Program-made: the position numbers and the translations under genes
The notes under the pieces: generated by a model
Told to the model about the DNA's origin: nothing
The model's database searches: none
The model's input: only the letters and a program-made list of their open reading frames with translations
Source: Phycisphaerae bacterium
GTDB taxonomy: Bacteria > Planctomycetota > Phycisphaerae > Phycisphaerales > SM1A02
Direction: 5' to 3'
Length of the DNA: 61,174 nucleotides
NCBI GenBank assembly: GCA_002702575.1
Contig: PAAJ01000014.1
Coordinates: forward strand, 73,667 to 134,840
Part shown: in pieces, positions 52,449 through 61,174 of the stretch
How the letters are laid out: every line of letters starts with the position of its first letter
Position numbering within the stretch: the stretch's first letter is position 1

Positions 52449-54383
52449 TCAGTCGTCCATGCCTCGCAGCGTGACCGGCATCTTCATCTCCTGTCCGTCC
52501 CTGAGAATGGTCACTTCGATCGTGTCTCCCGGTGATGATGCACGCAGGAATGTCATCAAGGCCTGTGCGCCTGGAAGCTCTTCACCATTCCAGCCGATCA
52601 TGATGTCGCCCTTCTTGAGACCGGCATCTGAAGCGGCCGTGTCCGAGCTGACACCATCCACAAGAATGCCTTTCTCGATCTCCGCGTTGTAACCAGGCAT
52701 GATCCCCAGGCGGACACGACTGCCTGATCCGCGGCGAGGGCCACTGTTGTCCGATGACTGGAAGGTCAGAAGCTCGTCGCGGACGAGCAGTTCCTCAGCC
52801 AGTCCAGTGGCCAGGTCGAGAATGACGACGGAGCCCTGTGGATTCACCGTCCACGCTTCGTCTTCTGGTGTGTGGTATTCGTCGGTAATACCCGAGAAGA
52901 AGAACAGGACAGGCATGTCTTCCTGATAGAAGCTGGTGTGGTCGGAAGGGCCGGTACCGGATGGTGTGGCGGATACAGCCAACACACTTTCAGAGACATG
53001 CCTGGGCAGCATTTCATCGAACTCCTCGGCGGTGCCGGTCCCGAGGATCTGAAGACCGTTTTCGCTGATTCGACCCATCATGTCGAAGTTCATCATGCAG
53101 GTGACCTTCTCAAGATCGATCGGGGGGTTGCCGACAAAGTACTTCGATCCGTGCAGTCCAGCTTCCTCGGCTCCGAAGCCGACGAACATGACGCTTCTGC
53201 GATCCTCACCACTGTCCTGTTCAGCAGCCTGTGACAACCGGTCCGCCAGCACGAGCATCGAGGCGATTCCTGAAGCGTTGTCATCGGCACCGTTGTGATA
53301 CTGGTTGCTTCGTCGATCACGGGATCCGACATAGCCTTTTCCGAGGTGATCGTAATGACCCCCGATGATGAGCCATTCATCGGCGAGTTCACCCTTGCCG
53401 GGAATCATGCCACCCACATTGCGTGTTGCGATCCCCGGTTTCTCCAATTCGGTATGGATGGTGATCATCGAGTCGTCAGGGAGGTCATAGGTATCGATCC
53501 GATCTCGATCGGCTGCCTTTCTCAGATCGTCCAGGCCCAGGCCCTTCGGATGTGAGGAGGCCAGCAGGGCGTCGACCCTTTCAGGAGTCATGTGGATCAC
53601 GGGGACATCCGTCCGAGGCCGATAGCTTCGTGATGATCTCAGTGTTTCAAGACCCTTTCGCCCATCCAGAGCCTTCGGCGGTGTGACCATGATGATGCCG
53701 GCTGCATTGCGGTCCACCAGGGCCTCCATTTTCGAGTTGATCGAGGAGTGGCTTGTGAAGTTCTCCTCGGTCCATCGGCTGATCCCGGTTGCGTCCAGAG
53801 GTTCGTACCGAAGCATCAACGCAATTCGGCCCGTGAGATCATCATCATCACCGAAGCTCTCATAGCCGTCTTCGCCATCTTCGATGGCATACCCGACGAA
53901 CGTCAGTGGCGCCGTGATGTTGCCATTGCCTGAATTGGCCAGGACCGAATAGTCCTCGCCGAGCGTCAGATCGACACCGTCGATGACCAGGCCGGAATCC
54001 GCCAGCGTCGGTGCTTGTCGACCGACCTGAAAAGTGAATGGCTGTTTCCAGGAAGCATTGCCGTCTTCATCCACGAATGCGGGAACAAGTCCGGCAAGAT
54101 CCATGTGGAATTCGATGTATTCAGTCGCCAGATCGTCGCCACGTGTCCCCGGCTGACGGCCCCGCATCCATGGATTCGCCAGCGTGTTGACATGCTGGTA
54201 CCAGCGTGCGACGTCAGGGTCCTGATTTCGGAAGTACTCCGCCAGATCGATATCCGAGTATCCGGTTCCTTCGGACATGAAGTCTCGAACCGACTCGTTG
54301 AACTCGACGATGGTTCCCGGTTCCTGCGCGGAGACGATGCCGGAGGTACTCAGAATGATGAGGAAACGAATGGGGATCGACAT
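52449..54383 (-). CDS. Exported M28 aminopeptidase with PA and PDZ domains
   Basis: A 644-residue exported zinc aminopeptidase. It has a signal peptide (about 1-19, SIPIRFLIILSTSGIVSA), a PA-type insert (about 155-270, GIIMVTPPKALDG), and an M28 catalytic domain with metal ligands H343 (GGHYDH), D367 (GADDNASG), E407 (GAEEAG, E406 as general base), D434 (NFDMMGR) and H504 (DEYHTPED). A C-terminal PDZ domain follows (about 556-640, LGIMPGYN; DAGLKKGDIMIGWNG). This arrangement is common for periplasmic M28 peptidases in planctomycetes and Bacteroidota. ATG 54383 has GGAG about 10 nt upstream. It lies downstream of pgpA on the same strand, with a 76-nt gap. Confidence 0.93.
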   Translation of the reverse strand: MSIPIRFLIILSTSGIVSAQEPGTIVEFNESVRDFMSEGTGYSDIDLAEYFRNQDPDVARWYQHVNTLANPWMRGRQPGTRGDDLATEYIEFHMDLAGLVPAFVDEDGNASWKQPFTFQVGRQAPTLADSGLVIDGVDLTLGEDYSVLANSGNGNITAPLTFVGYAIEDGEDGYESFGDDDDLTGRIALMLRYEPLDATGISRWTEENFTSHSSINSKMEALVDRNAAGIIMVTPPKALDGRKGLETLRSSRSYRPRTDVPVIHMTPERVDALLASSHPKGLGLDDLRKAADRDRIDTYDLPDDSMITIHTELEKPGIATRNVGGMIPGKGELADEWLIIGGHYDHLGKGYVGSRDRRSNQYHNGADDNASGIASMLVLADRLSQAAEQDSGEDRRSVMFVGFGAEEAGLHGSKYFVGNPPIDLEKVTCMMNFDMMGRISENGLQILGTGTAEEFDEMLPRHVSESVLAVSATPSGTGPSDHTSFYQEDMPVLFFFSGITDEYHTPEDEAWTVNPQGSVVILDLATGLAEELLVRDELLTFQSSDNSGPRRGSGSRVRLGIMPGYNAEIEKGILVDGVSSDTAASDAGLKKGDIMIGWNGEELPGAQALMTFLRASSPGDTIEVTILRDGQEMKMPVTLRGMDD

Positions 54384-54459
54384 GATGCAGGTGCTCCGGT
54401 GCGGTAGTTCCCTGAAACGCAGTTCCAGTTGTGATGATTCAAGATGGTAAGCCACTCGC

Positions 54460-54954
54460 TCAGGCAGTGATCGACCAGGCCAGAATCCAGCAGGCAATTC
54501 CCGCCAGAAGGCCTGCAAGGAGATCATCCACAAGCACGCCCCAGCCTGCAGGCAGACTCTGAAGGCTTGAAATCGGCGGTGGTTTCAGGATGTCCAGGAT
54601 CCGGAAGGCGATGAATGCGACACCGCATGCGATGGCCAGGCAGCTGATCGAGGGGAGGATCCACACCCAGGGAATCATCAGCAGAGTCAACGCCTGACCG
54701 GCGAACTCATCGATGACGACTTCACCGGGATCCTTCCGGCCCCAACGCTGCTCTGCCCAGGGCCCGTATGCGATGCACACGATGCTGGACGCGATCACGA
54801 TGATCGCCATGGCCACATGGATGGCCCATGGTGTCGAGGTCAATCCAATGAGGAATGCGAGAACGACGGGAGGCAATGAGCCCCATGTGCCCGAGGCGGG
54901 TTTGAGCAGACCTGTTCCACCTCCGGTCATCATGATCAGTCTTGCTCGGCTCAA
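54460..54954 (-). CDS. pgpA: Phosphatidylglycerophosphatase A
   Basis: A 164-residue inner-membrane PgpA, which dephosphorylates phosphatidylglycerophosphate to phosphatidylglycerol. Signatures: GGGTGLLKPASGTWGSLPPV, DPGEVVIDEFAGQALTLL and RILDILKPPPISSLQSLPAGWGVLVDDLLAG, with several hydrophobic helices. It overlaps the upstream pgsA stop by 4 nt, so the two consecutive enzymes of the pathway are coupled. Confidence 0.95.
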   Translation of the reverse strand: MSRARLIMMTGGGTGLLKPASGTWGSLPPVVLAFLIGLTSTPWAIHVAMAIIVIASSIVCIAYGPWAEQRWGRKDPGEVVIDEFAGQALTLLMIPWVWILPSISCLAIACGVAFIAFRILDILKPPPISSLQSLPAGWGVLVDDLLAGLLAGIACWILAWSITA

Positions 54955-55619
54955 GGTCGGGGATCCGTATGTATTGGATCAGCGTTCACAGCGGATAGGC
55001 CCTTCAGGTAGGGGGCGCCTGAAATCAATGTGACGGCCACCGTGAGCCATGCGATCACGGTGCAGGTCCACCCTGACCAGGCGTATTCAGTCGCAGGGAG
55101 GTTGACGGCCAGTGCCAGAATCACCGGAACAGCAATCGATTGAAAGACCATCTTCAGCTTGCCAAGGTTCTTGGCTCCAAAGGCGATCCCCGAGCCTTCG
55201 GCAACTGCTCGGACCGTGGTGACGAAGAGTTCTCGAGCAAAGATGATGACCACCATCCAGGTCGTGACCCCAGTGGTCATTTCGAAGGGGGCGGAATCCA
55301 GTGCCTGCTCGGGAACGGCGAATCGAGGGCCTGCCAGGTAGATGAAGGATCCAAGGACGAGAATCTTGTCACAGAGTGGATCCATGATCCGTCCGAAGCT
55401 GGAAGTCACATCCCATTTGCGTGCCAGATGTCCGTCGAGGGCATCCGTGACGGCTGCCAGAATGAAGAAGCCAATGGCAATATTGGCGATGGTGACGCCC
55501 GTCGAGGGGAACCGGTAGAACTCCAGCAGTATGAAGAATGCCATGGCCATGGCTGCCCTGAGCATCGTCAGCAGGTTCGGAATCGAGGCTCGATTTGGCC
55601 AGGGGCCCTTGGCAGTCAT
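54951..55619 (-). CDS. pgsA: CDP-diacylglycerol-glycerol-3-phosphate 3-phosphatidyltransferase
   Basis: A 222-residue inner-membrane CDP-alcohol phosphatidyltransferase. The catalytic motif DG(x)2AR(x)8G(x)3D(x)3D is complete in DALDGHLARKWD ... GRIMDPLCDK. Together with SIPNLLTMLRAAMA at the start and the adjacent pgpA, this identifies PgsA rather than PssA. It makes phosphatidylglycerophosphate. ATG 55619 has AGGA about 10 nt upstream; an ATG at 55628 has its AG-rich site too close. It diverges from the nuo genes. Confidence 0.93.
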   Translation of the reverse strand: MTAKGPWPNRASIPNLLTMLRAAMAMAFFILLEFYRFPSTGVTIANIAIGFFILAAVTDALDGHLARKWDVTSSFGRIMDPLCDKILVLGSFIYLAGPRFAVPEQALDSAPFEMTTGVTTWMVVIIFARELFVTTVRAVAEGSGIAFGAKNLGKLKMVFQSIAVPVILALAVNLPATEYAWSGWTCTVIAWLTVAVTLISGAPYLKGLSAVNADPIHTDPRP

Positions 55620-55793
55620 TGAAGGCATCCTAAAGCCATGCATGGAATGCTGGATAGTCGGCCCTGAAGATCCCATCCCCAGGCCGAATTGCCCGGGGTT
55701 CACAGGCAACATGCCCGGAAAGTGCCCTGGAGAGCCTCCAAGCGGTTGCGACACCCCTCCAGCGGGCCTATCTTGCCTCCTGATAACCACGCT

Positions 55794-55839
55794 CTGGGGT
55801 GTCTCCTGCCCCAGGGAGGCCCCGGTACAAGGAGGTGGC
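55794..55839 (+). promoter_or_regulatory. Leader hairpin and ribosome site upstream of nuoJ
   Basis: CTGGGG/CCCCAG (55794-55799/55809-55814) followed by AAGGAGGTG (55829-55837). The ribosome site is near-perfect but sits 26 nt before the first ATG; an in-frame CTG at 55840 lies just after it. Confidence 0.4.
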
Positions 55840-55863
55840 CTGGCGGCCCTCGGACTCACCTGC

Positions 55864-56850
55864 ATGGATGGGATCTTGCCCTACATTGAGTGCTTCGCAG
55901 CCATCGTGGCCCTGTATCTGTTACTGGGTCGAGGTGGACGCGGCAGCAAGGTGCTTGGGATTCTTGGTGGATTCGGCGCTCTGGCATGGATCTATGTCAT
56001 GGCGGGTACGTCCATCATCGGTGGAGAGGGGATTGCACGCGAAGTGCTCTTCCTGATCTTCGGTGTCATCGCAATCTCTGCTGCCGTCCGGATGATCACG
56101 CATTCAAGGCCGGTCTACTCAGCCATCAATTTCGTCTTTGTGGTGCTTTCATCAGCGGGCCTGTTCCTGCTGCTCGAAGCAGAGTTCATGGCATTTGCGC
56201 TTGTCATCGTCTACGCCGGTGCAGTGCTCATCACGTACATGTTCGTCCTGATGCTTGCACAGCAGGCATCGGCTCCGGAGAAGGTCACCGAGGTTCCGGA
56301 ATACGACCGGATGGCAAGAGAACCTGCCGCGGCGGTTACCGTCGGCTTCATCTTCCTGGCGACCATCTTTGGAGCGGTCTACCAGGGGATTCCCGACCTG
56401 CCGCCACCAGCAGGAGAGATCGAACGAAACATGGCGCGGGCGGAAGTTCTGCAGGGCCTGCCCAAACAGCTCAGAACTGAAATCGAGAAAGTCGAGCCGA
56501 CCTTCCAGTGGCCACCCGAGATCGATGGCAACAAGAACATGGTGCACGCCGATGAATCCGGTATTTTCGTTCTTGGAACGACCGACGCCGGCAGCCATCA
56601 GCCTGTCAGGCTTCCGCTCTCGGCCGGCCCTCGAAATACGCAGTTCGTTGGATGGGATCTCGTAGCTCGATTCCCCGTCAGTCTTGAACTGGCCGGGATC
56701 ATTCTGCTTCTGGCCATGTTTGGTGCAGTCATTCTTGCTCGTCGTCAGATCGAGCATGGTGAAGATGAACTTCGAGAAGCTGTTGGGATGCCTCGAATTC
56801 ATGACTGGGATGACGACCCCGCAGCAACCGAGGAGGGTTCGACCGCATGA
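55864..56850 (+). CDS. nuoJ: NADH-quinone oxidoreductase subunit J, with a large insertion
   Basis: A 328-residue inner-membrane subunit of respiratory complex I. The first four or five helices, including AEFMAFALVIVYAGAVLITYMFVLML (the NuoJ signature around the functional TM3 pi-bulge region), are normal. About 105 hydrophilic residues (roughly 215-305) then precede the last helix (LELAGIILLLAMFGAVILARR). Typical NuoJ is 165-200 residues. The first ATG of the conserved part, 55864, is given; a CTG at 55840 is a possible start because AAGGAGGTG lies directly before it. The next gene overlaps by 4 nt. nuoA-I are not adjacent. Confidence 0.92.
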   Translation: MDGILPYIECFAAIVALYLLLGRGGRGSKVLGILGGFGALAWIYVMAGTSIIGGEGIAREVLFLIFGVIAISAAVRMITHSRPVYSAINFVFVVLSSAGLFLLLEAEFMAFALVIVYAGAVLITYMFVLMLAQQASAPEKVTEVPEYDRMAREPAAAVTVGFIFLATIFGAVYQGIPDLPPPAGEIERNMARAEVLQGLPKQLRTEIEKVEPTFQWPPEIDGNKNMVHADESGIFVLGTTDAGSHQPVRLPLSAGPRNTQFVGWDLVARFPVSLELAGIILLLAMFGAVILARRQIEHGEDELREAVGMPRIHDWDDDPAATEEGSTA

Positions 56851-57176
56851 TCCTCGCGGCTTCTGCATTCGGACAGCTCGCACTCGCGCATTACCTCCTG
56901 CTGAGTGGACTGCTGTTCGTGATCGGCCTGGTCGGATTCCTGTCCCGCAGGAACCTCATCGTGATGTTCCTCTGCACGGAACTCATGTTCCAGGCAGCCG
57001 GGATCGCCTTTGTGGCCGTTGGCAGGTACTACTACGATTTTTCGGGACAGGTCTTCGTCATCTTCATTCTGACGGTGGCGGCGGCTGAAGCGGCGCTTGC
57101 ACTGGCTCTGGTCGTACTGCTCTTCCGAAGAAAACCAACCTTGAATGCTGAGGACTGGAGGGAACTGAACGAATGA
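56847..57176 (+). CDS. nuoK: NADH-quinone oxidoreductase subunit K
   Basis: A 109-residue NuoK with three helices and the two conserved membrane glutamates of the proton path, E45 (CTELMFQAAG) and E81 (AAAEAALALAL). Length is slightly above the usual 100. Start overlaps the nuoJ stop and stop overlaps the nuoL start (both ATGA), so complex I membrane subunits are translationally coupled. Confidence 0.96.
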   Translation: MILAASAFGQLALAHYLLLSGLLFVIGLVGFLSRRNLIVMFLCTELMFQAAGIAFVAVGRYYYDFSGQVFVIFILTVAAAEAALALALVVLLFRRKPTLNAEDWRELNE

Positions 57177-59401
57177 TGTTCTCCTCCATGATCCAGAGAC
57201 TGGGCGTTGCTGCCGTCGATGCAGGATCGCTGGCGACACCTCCCTTGACGGAGCCTGTCGGTACCAGCGAGGTCGTCCTTGCGCCACATCACTGGTGGGC
57301 GGGCTTCATTCTCTATCTTCCGTTGATCTCCCTGATCCTCTGTGGTGTCTGCGCCGCGATGAAGGTGAAGACGAAGCTGCCAGCCTGGATCACCGCCGGC
57401 TGCCTTCTGGGATCATTCGTGTTCTCGCTTCTGCTGTACTTCGACTATGGCGGATCACCTGAGCTGATTCCGATTCTGTCCTGGATCAACTTGTCTGATG
57501 CGGGTGGGAACTTCTCGGGATTTGCGGCCAATTTCACGTTCTACATCGATTCCCTTTCGCTGCTCTGGATCATGTTCGTCACCGGCCTGGGGACCTTGAT
57601 CACGATCTATGCCAGCGAATACATGGAAACGGATCTCGGGAAGGGCTACACGCGATTCTTCGCGGGTGTGAGCGTCTTCCTGTTCGCGATGGTCGCTCTG
57701 GTGCTGGCGGACAATCTTCTGATGCTCTATCTGGGCTGGGAAGGGGTCGGCTTCGCTTCCTACTGGCTGATCGGCTACTACTACCAGCGACCAGCTGCGG
57801 TCGCCGCTGCCAAGAAAGCCTTCATCATGAATCGCATCGGCGACCTCGGTCTCGCCCTTGCGATCTACCTGATCTGGACGACGTTCGGAACCATTCAGTA
57901 CGACGAACTGATGGACGTCATTCGAAGCGGTTCATGGAAAGAAGCCTACGACGGTTGGGCCGTGGACTGCATCCCGTGGTTCCTCATGCTGGCGGCATTC
58001 GGCAAGTCCGCACAGATTCCGTTGTATGTCTGGCTTCCAGACGCCATGGAAGGTCCGACGCCCGTCTCGGCACTGATTCATGCCGCCACGATGGTGACGG
58101 CCGGGATCTACCTGGTCGCTCGAACCTACGAGTTCTTCCTGCTCTCTCCGGAATCCCTGCATGTCGTGGCCTGGATCGGCGGTCTGACAGCCTTGCTGGC
58201 GGCGACGATCGGTCTCGCGCAATACGACATCAAACGGATCATGGCGTATTCAACGGTGTCGCAACTTGGCTTCATGTTCCTGGGCCTCGGTGTGCTGTCA
58301 ACGTACGGGGCGGCGTATCACGTCTTCACGCATGCGTTCTTCAAGGCCGTGCTGTTCCTCACGTGTGGTGCCATCATGCATGGTTTTGCAGGCCAGCTGG
58401 ATTTGCGAAAGCTCTCCGGGCTCATTCGTATTCCGGGTTGGCGCATCACATCCATCGCCATGCTCATTGGTTGTCTGGCATTGGCCGGATTCCCATTCAC
58501 ATCGGGGTACTTCTCCAAGGATGCGATTCTCGCCGAAGCGTTCATCACGCAGGGACCGGGTTTCGAGGCCCTCGGATGGATCGCCATCTTCACGGCGTTC
58601 CTGACCGCGTACTACACCTTCAGGGTCTGGTTCCGTGTCTGTGCGGGCAAGGTCGAGTATGAGCCGGGCGATGAACATCATGGAGATGATGATCATGGCC
58701 ATCACGGTGGTGGATTCCATCCCCATGCACCTCGCTTCGCTATGAACTTCGTGATGGCGGTCATCGCCATCGGCGCATTGCTGGCAGCCGTTCCGTACTT
58801 CATGGATACGAAAGCGGATGAAGCCCTGGCTGGCGGGTGGGTCGCGGACATGGTCCATGATTCAACGGCTCAGGGTGGACTGCCGGGGCTCGATCGCCAT
58901 GGACAATCGCTGGGGCAGGCCGTCGAGCACGCTCATGGCGATCATGCACATCCCACAATGTTCGGCATGGATGTCCACAAGGCGATGTACGTGGTCTCCG
59001 GTGTCGTCGGCGGTGTGGGTTTGCTGCTCGCCGCGTGGCTTCACTTGTTCCGTCGCCAGGATGCCGATCGACTCAAGGCGTTCCTTCACCGACATTGGTG
59101 GCTTGGCTGGTTGCCTCGAGCAATGGAACGCAAGTGGTACGTCGACGAGATCTATCACGCACTTGTCCGAGCACCCCTCTGGATCGCCAGTCATCTCATG
59201 TACGCCTTCGATCGATTCCTGATCGATGGCTTGCTGGTGGATGGCATCGCGAGAATTCCTCGCATGGTTGCCAAGTGGTTCCAGCCTCTCCATAACGGCA
59301 TCGTCCAGTCCTATGCAGTGACCATGGCCGGTGGTGTCGCACTCATCGCTCTTCTGATGATTCTCTTCCTCCAGTTCTGGGAGATCGGGGGTGGAGGATG
59401 A
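57173..59401 (+). CDS. nuoL: NADH-quinone oxidoreductase subunit L, long form with His-rich loops
   Basis: A 742-residue antiporter-like proton-pumping subunit of complex I. Core signatures are YASEYMETDLG, KSAQIPLYVWLPDAMEGPTP, VSALIHAATMVTAGIYLVAR and VSQLGFMFLGLG. It is about 100 residues longer than typical NuoL because of a hydrophilic region (about 495-600) with two histidine/aspartate-rich clusters (GDEHHGDDDHGHHGGGFHPH; EHAHGDHAHP). The C-terminal lateral helix and anchor are present (RKWYVDEIYHALVRAPL). Coupled to nuoK and nuoM. Confidence 0.96.
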   Translation: MMFSSMIQRLGVAAVDAGSLATPPLTEPVGTSEVVLAPHHWWAGFILYLPLISLILCGVCAAMKVKTKLPAWITAGCLLGSFVFSLLLYFDYGGSPELIPILSWINLSDAGGNFSGFAANFTFYIDSLSLLWIMFVTGLGTLITIYASEYMETDLGKGYTRFFAGVSVFLFAMVALVLADNLLMLYLGWEGVGFASYWLIGYYYQRPAAVAAAKKAFIMNRIGDLGLALAIYLIWTTFGTIQYDELMDVIRSGSWKEAYDGWAVDCIPWFLMLAAFGKSAQIPLYVWLPDAMEGPTPVSALIHAATMVTAGIYLVARTYEFFLLSPESLHVVAWIGGLTALLAATIGLAQYDIKRIMAYSTVSQLGFMFLGLGVLSTYGAAYHVFTHAFFKAVLFLTCGAIMHGFAGQLDLRKLSGLIRIPGWRITSIAMLIGCLALAGFPFTSGYFSKDAILAEAFITQGPGFEALGWIAIFTAFLTAYYTFRVWFRVCAGKVEYEPGDEHHGDDDHGHHGGGFHPHAPRFAMNFVMAVIAIGALLAAVPYFMDTKADEALAGGWVADMVHDSTAQGGLPGLDRHGQSLGQAVEHAHGDHAHPTMFGMDVHKAMYVVSGVVGGVGLLLAAWLHLFRRQDADRLKAFLHRHWWLGWLPRAMERKWYVDEIYHALVRAPLWIASHLMYAFDRFLIDGLLVDGIARIPRMVAKWFQPLHNGIVQSYAVTMAGGVALIALLMILFLQFWEIGGGG

Positions 59402-60987
59402 TCTGGGGTTGGCTTCTTCTTCTGCTTCCCATCGTGGGTGGTGTCTTCATCGTGGGATCCTCGGCAAAGGCCGCGAGATCCATCGCCTTGTTGGCAACCC
59501 TCGCGACCTTCGGTGCCAGCATCGCTGCAGCATTCGAGTTCGGAGTCTGGGGAACGGGCGAATACGGTCTTCAGTCCACGGTCGAATGGCTGCCGGAGGT
59601 CGGAATCAATCTGTCCATCGGTGCAGATTCGGTCGCGATGCTTCTGATTCTGCTCACCACCTTCCTGATGCCATTGGCTGTTCTGGGTTCGTGGACTGCC
59701 GTTGGAGAGCGATTGAAGGAGTACTACGGCTGGCTGCTGCTCATTGAAACCGCAATGATCGGCGTGTTCCTGGCACGTGATCTCGTCTTCTTCTACATCT
59801 GCTTCGAGTTCACGCTTGTTCCGATGTACTTCCTGATCGCCATCTACGGTGGTTCAGGCAGGGCCCGAGCGTGCGTCAAGTTCTTCCTCTACACATTCAC
59901 GGGGTCGCTGCTGGCTCTGGTCGGCTTCCTGTACGTTGCCTGGTGCTATGCAGAAACCCACGGAAGCTGGACCTTCCAGATTTCAACACTCTGTGAGTTT
60001 GCAGCAGGCACCTTCACGCTCAGTCAACAGCTCTGGGTCCTCACGGCCCTGGTGATCGGCTTCGCCGTCAAGATCCCGTTGTTCCCACTGCATACCTGGC
60101 TGCCGCTGGCCCATACCGAAGCGCCTACGGCGGGTTCCGTCATCCTTGCGGGTGTTCTGCTGAAGCTGGGGACCTATGGCATCTATCGCTTCGTCCTGCC
60201 AATGACGCCCGATGCCGTGGTTGAATGGGCCCCGATTCTGGGCATCCTGGCCATCGTCGGGATTCTCTATGCAGGTCTGATCTGCTGGGTCCAGACGGAT
60301 GTCAAGAAACTGGTCGCCTATTCCTCGGTCAGTCACCTTGGCTTCTGTGTGCTCGGCCTGTTTGCTCTCAATCCACTTGGGCTGCAGGGATCCGTTCTCT
60401 ACATGATCAATCACGGACTCTCGACCGGGGGATTGTTCTTCCTCGTCGGCATGATGTACGAGCGTTATCACACTCGGGACATGGACACGGTCGGGGGGCT
60501 TGCCAAGCGCATGCCCGTCTGGGCGTTCTTCATGGTCTTCTTCGTACTGGCCTCCGTCGGACTGCCCGGGCTCAATGGATTCGTGAGCGAGTTCCTCTGT
60601 CTGCTCGGGACGTTCGCAGCAGGTGATTCAGGCAGTTATCCCGGCGTCTATGGTCCCTGGTTCGCGGCCTTTGCGGCACTCGGGATGATCGTCGCTGCCA
60701 TGTATCTGCTGATCATGGTCGGCAAGATCGTATTCGGCGCCCTCAAGGAACCTGCGGTTGACGATCATCATGGTCTGCCTGCGGACCTTTCCGCTCGTGA
60801 GATCACCGTCCTGGTCCCGATTGCCGTGATGTGCGTGGTACTGGGTGTTCAACCGTGGATCGCCATGGATGCGATGGAAGGTTCCATCAATGAAACACTG
60901 GCCGCCTATCCGGGGATCGTGAAGGACGCGATCCAGCAGGTGGCGGATTCGGGCACATCCTTGCTCGTGGGGGGACAGAAGCCATGA
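59398..60987 (+). CDS. nuoM: NADH-quinone oxidoreductase subunit M
   Basis: A 529-residue proton-pumping subunit of complex I. Key residues and signatures: the conserved glutamate in CFEFTLVPMYFLI, the lysine region VKIPLFPLHTWLPLAHTEAP, LKLGTYGIYRFVLP, VAYSSVSHLGFCVLG and GLPGLNGFVSEFL. Length is normal. It overlaps nuoL and nuoN by 4 nt each. Confidence 0.97.
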   Translation: MIWGWLLLLLPIVGGVFIVGSSAKAARSIALLATLATFGASIAAAFEFGVWGTGEYGLQSTVEWLPEVGINLSIGADSVAMLLILLTTFLMPLAVLGSWTAVGERLKEYYGWLLLIETAMIGVFLARDLVFFYICFEFTLVPMYFLIAIYGGSGRARACVKFFLYTFTGSLLALVGFLYVAWCYAETHGSWTFQISTLCEFAAGTFTLSQQLWVLTALVIGFAVKIPLFPLHTWLPLAHTEAPTAGSVILAGVLLKLGTYGIYRFVLPMTPDAVVEWAPILGILAIVGILYAGLICWVQTDVKKLVAYSSVSHLGFCVLGLFALNPLGLQGSVLYMINHGLSTGGLFFLVGMMYERYHTRDMDTVGGLAKRMPVWAFFMVFFVLASVGLPGLNGFVSEFLCLLGTFAAGDSGSYPGVYGPWFAAFAALGMIVAAMYLLIMVGKIVFGALKEPAVDDHHGLPADLSAREITVLVPIAVMCVVLGVQPWIAMDAMEGSINETLAAYPGIVKDAIQQVADSGTSLLVGGQKP

Positions 60988-61174
60988 CCATGAGCAATCA
61001 TCTCTGGTTCCTGATTCCTGAAGCGATTCTCATGGTCGGAGTCGTGATTACCGCAATCACCGGGCTCATGCGGTCCGTTTCCATCAGGCAGTCCACGCCC
61101 GCCGTTGCAGCTGTCTTCGTGATCGCTTCGGGTGTTGCCTCGGTCTTCGTCTTCTCGCCAGAACATCTCGATAC
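60984..61174 (+). CDS. nuoN: NADH-quinone oxidoreductase subunit N (5' part, cut by window end)
   Basis: Only the first 63 residues are visible: MTMSNHLWFLIPEAILMVGV and a second hydrophobic segment, as at the NuoN N-terminus. The start overlaps the nuoM stop (ATGA). Identification rests on this fragment and on nuoJKLM gene order. The gene runs past the window end. Confidence 0.85.
   Translation, partial: MTMSNHLWFLIPEAILMVGVVITAITGLMRSVSIRQSTPAVAAVFVIASGVASVFVFSPEHLD

Overview
The window looks like the chromosome of a Phycisphaerales-type planctomycete (Planctomycetota). The reasons are internal. Eight secreted proteins carry dockerin-like paired calcium loops (GDxNxDGxVDVxDLLxxLxxWG), mostly at the C-terminus. 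Two proteins end in a PAPGA...GRRRR sorting signal. A prepilin-like protein has an H-X9-DG motif, and a membrane cytochrome combines DUF2231, a CxxCH heme site and leucine-rich repeats. No phage, transposase or CRISPR array is visible. Most genes look vertically inherited, with strong GGAGG or GGGGAG ribosome sites and many ATGA start/stop overlaps.

Layout. 0.2-3.5 kb: M29 aminopeptidase, a GspE-N-like protein and two translationally coupled PAPG-CTERM proteins. 3.7-6.4 kb: a tandem duplication of a secreted CBM96/DNRLRE-like, dockerin-bearing gene. Each copy has its own promoter and a roughly 177-nt structured leader. 6.4-9.8 kb: CstB-like persulfide dioxygenase, tRNA-Phe, nitrilase-family amidase, zinc-ribbon membrane protein, tRNA-His. 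10-16.2 kb: pckA, an HTH-receiver regulator, glutamine-dependent nadE, mutL. 16.2-19.7 kb (minus strand): a cobalamin riboswitch followed by a surface protein, a prepilin-like protein, moeA and moaD. 19.9-27.1 kb: secreted HEAT protein, tRNA-Thr, DUF3817 protein, di-heme oxidoreductase with dockerin, and a two-gene unit (periplasmic protein plus alpha/beta hydrolase). 27.1-33.5 kb: two large secreted trypsin-like proteases with six-cysteine GACC repeats. 33.9-41.3 kb: DUF2231-cytochrome-LRR protein, two small lipoproteins, an RND efflux pair and a YjbQ protein. 41.4-50.9 kb: beta-helix protein, propeller-like lipoprotein, thioredoxin-like protein, sucC, HAD hydrolase, DUF418 protein and an unknown. 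50.9-55.6 kb: Gfo/Idh/MocA-like protein, RNase P RNA, M28-PDZ aminopeptidase, pgpA and pgsA. 55.8 kb to the end: nuoJKLM and the start of nuoN.

How it fits together. The secreted proteases, beta-helix, propeller, CBM-like and cytochrome proteins share anchoring modules and form a surface/secretome layer. The housekeeping genes cover gluconeogenesis, the TCA cycle, NAD and molybdenum-cofactor synthesis, phosphatidylglycerol synthesis and respiratory complex I. The two most interesting signals are RNA. One is the duplicated leader with paired, partly compensating substitutions in front of the CBM96-like genes. The other is the B12 aptamer heading a surface protein/prepilin/molybdopterin gene run. 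All family names come from reading motifs by eye; no database search was possible.
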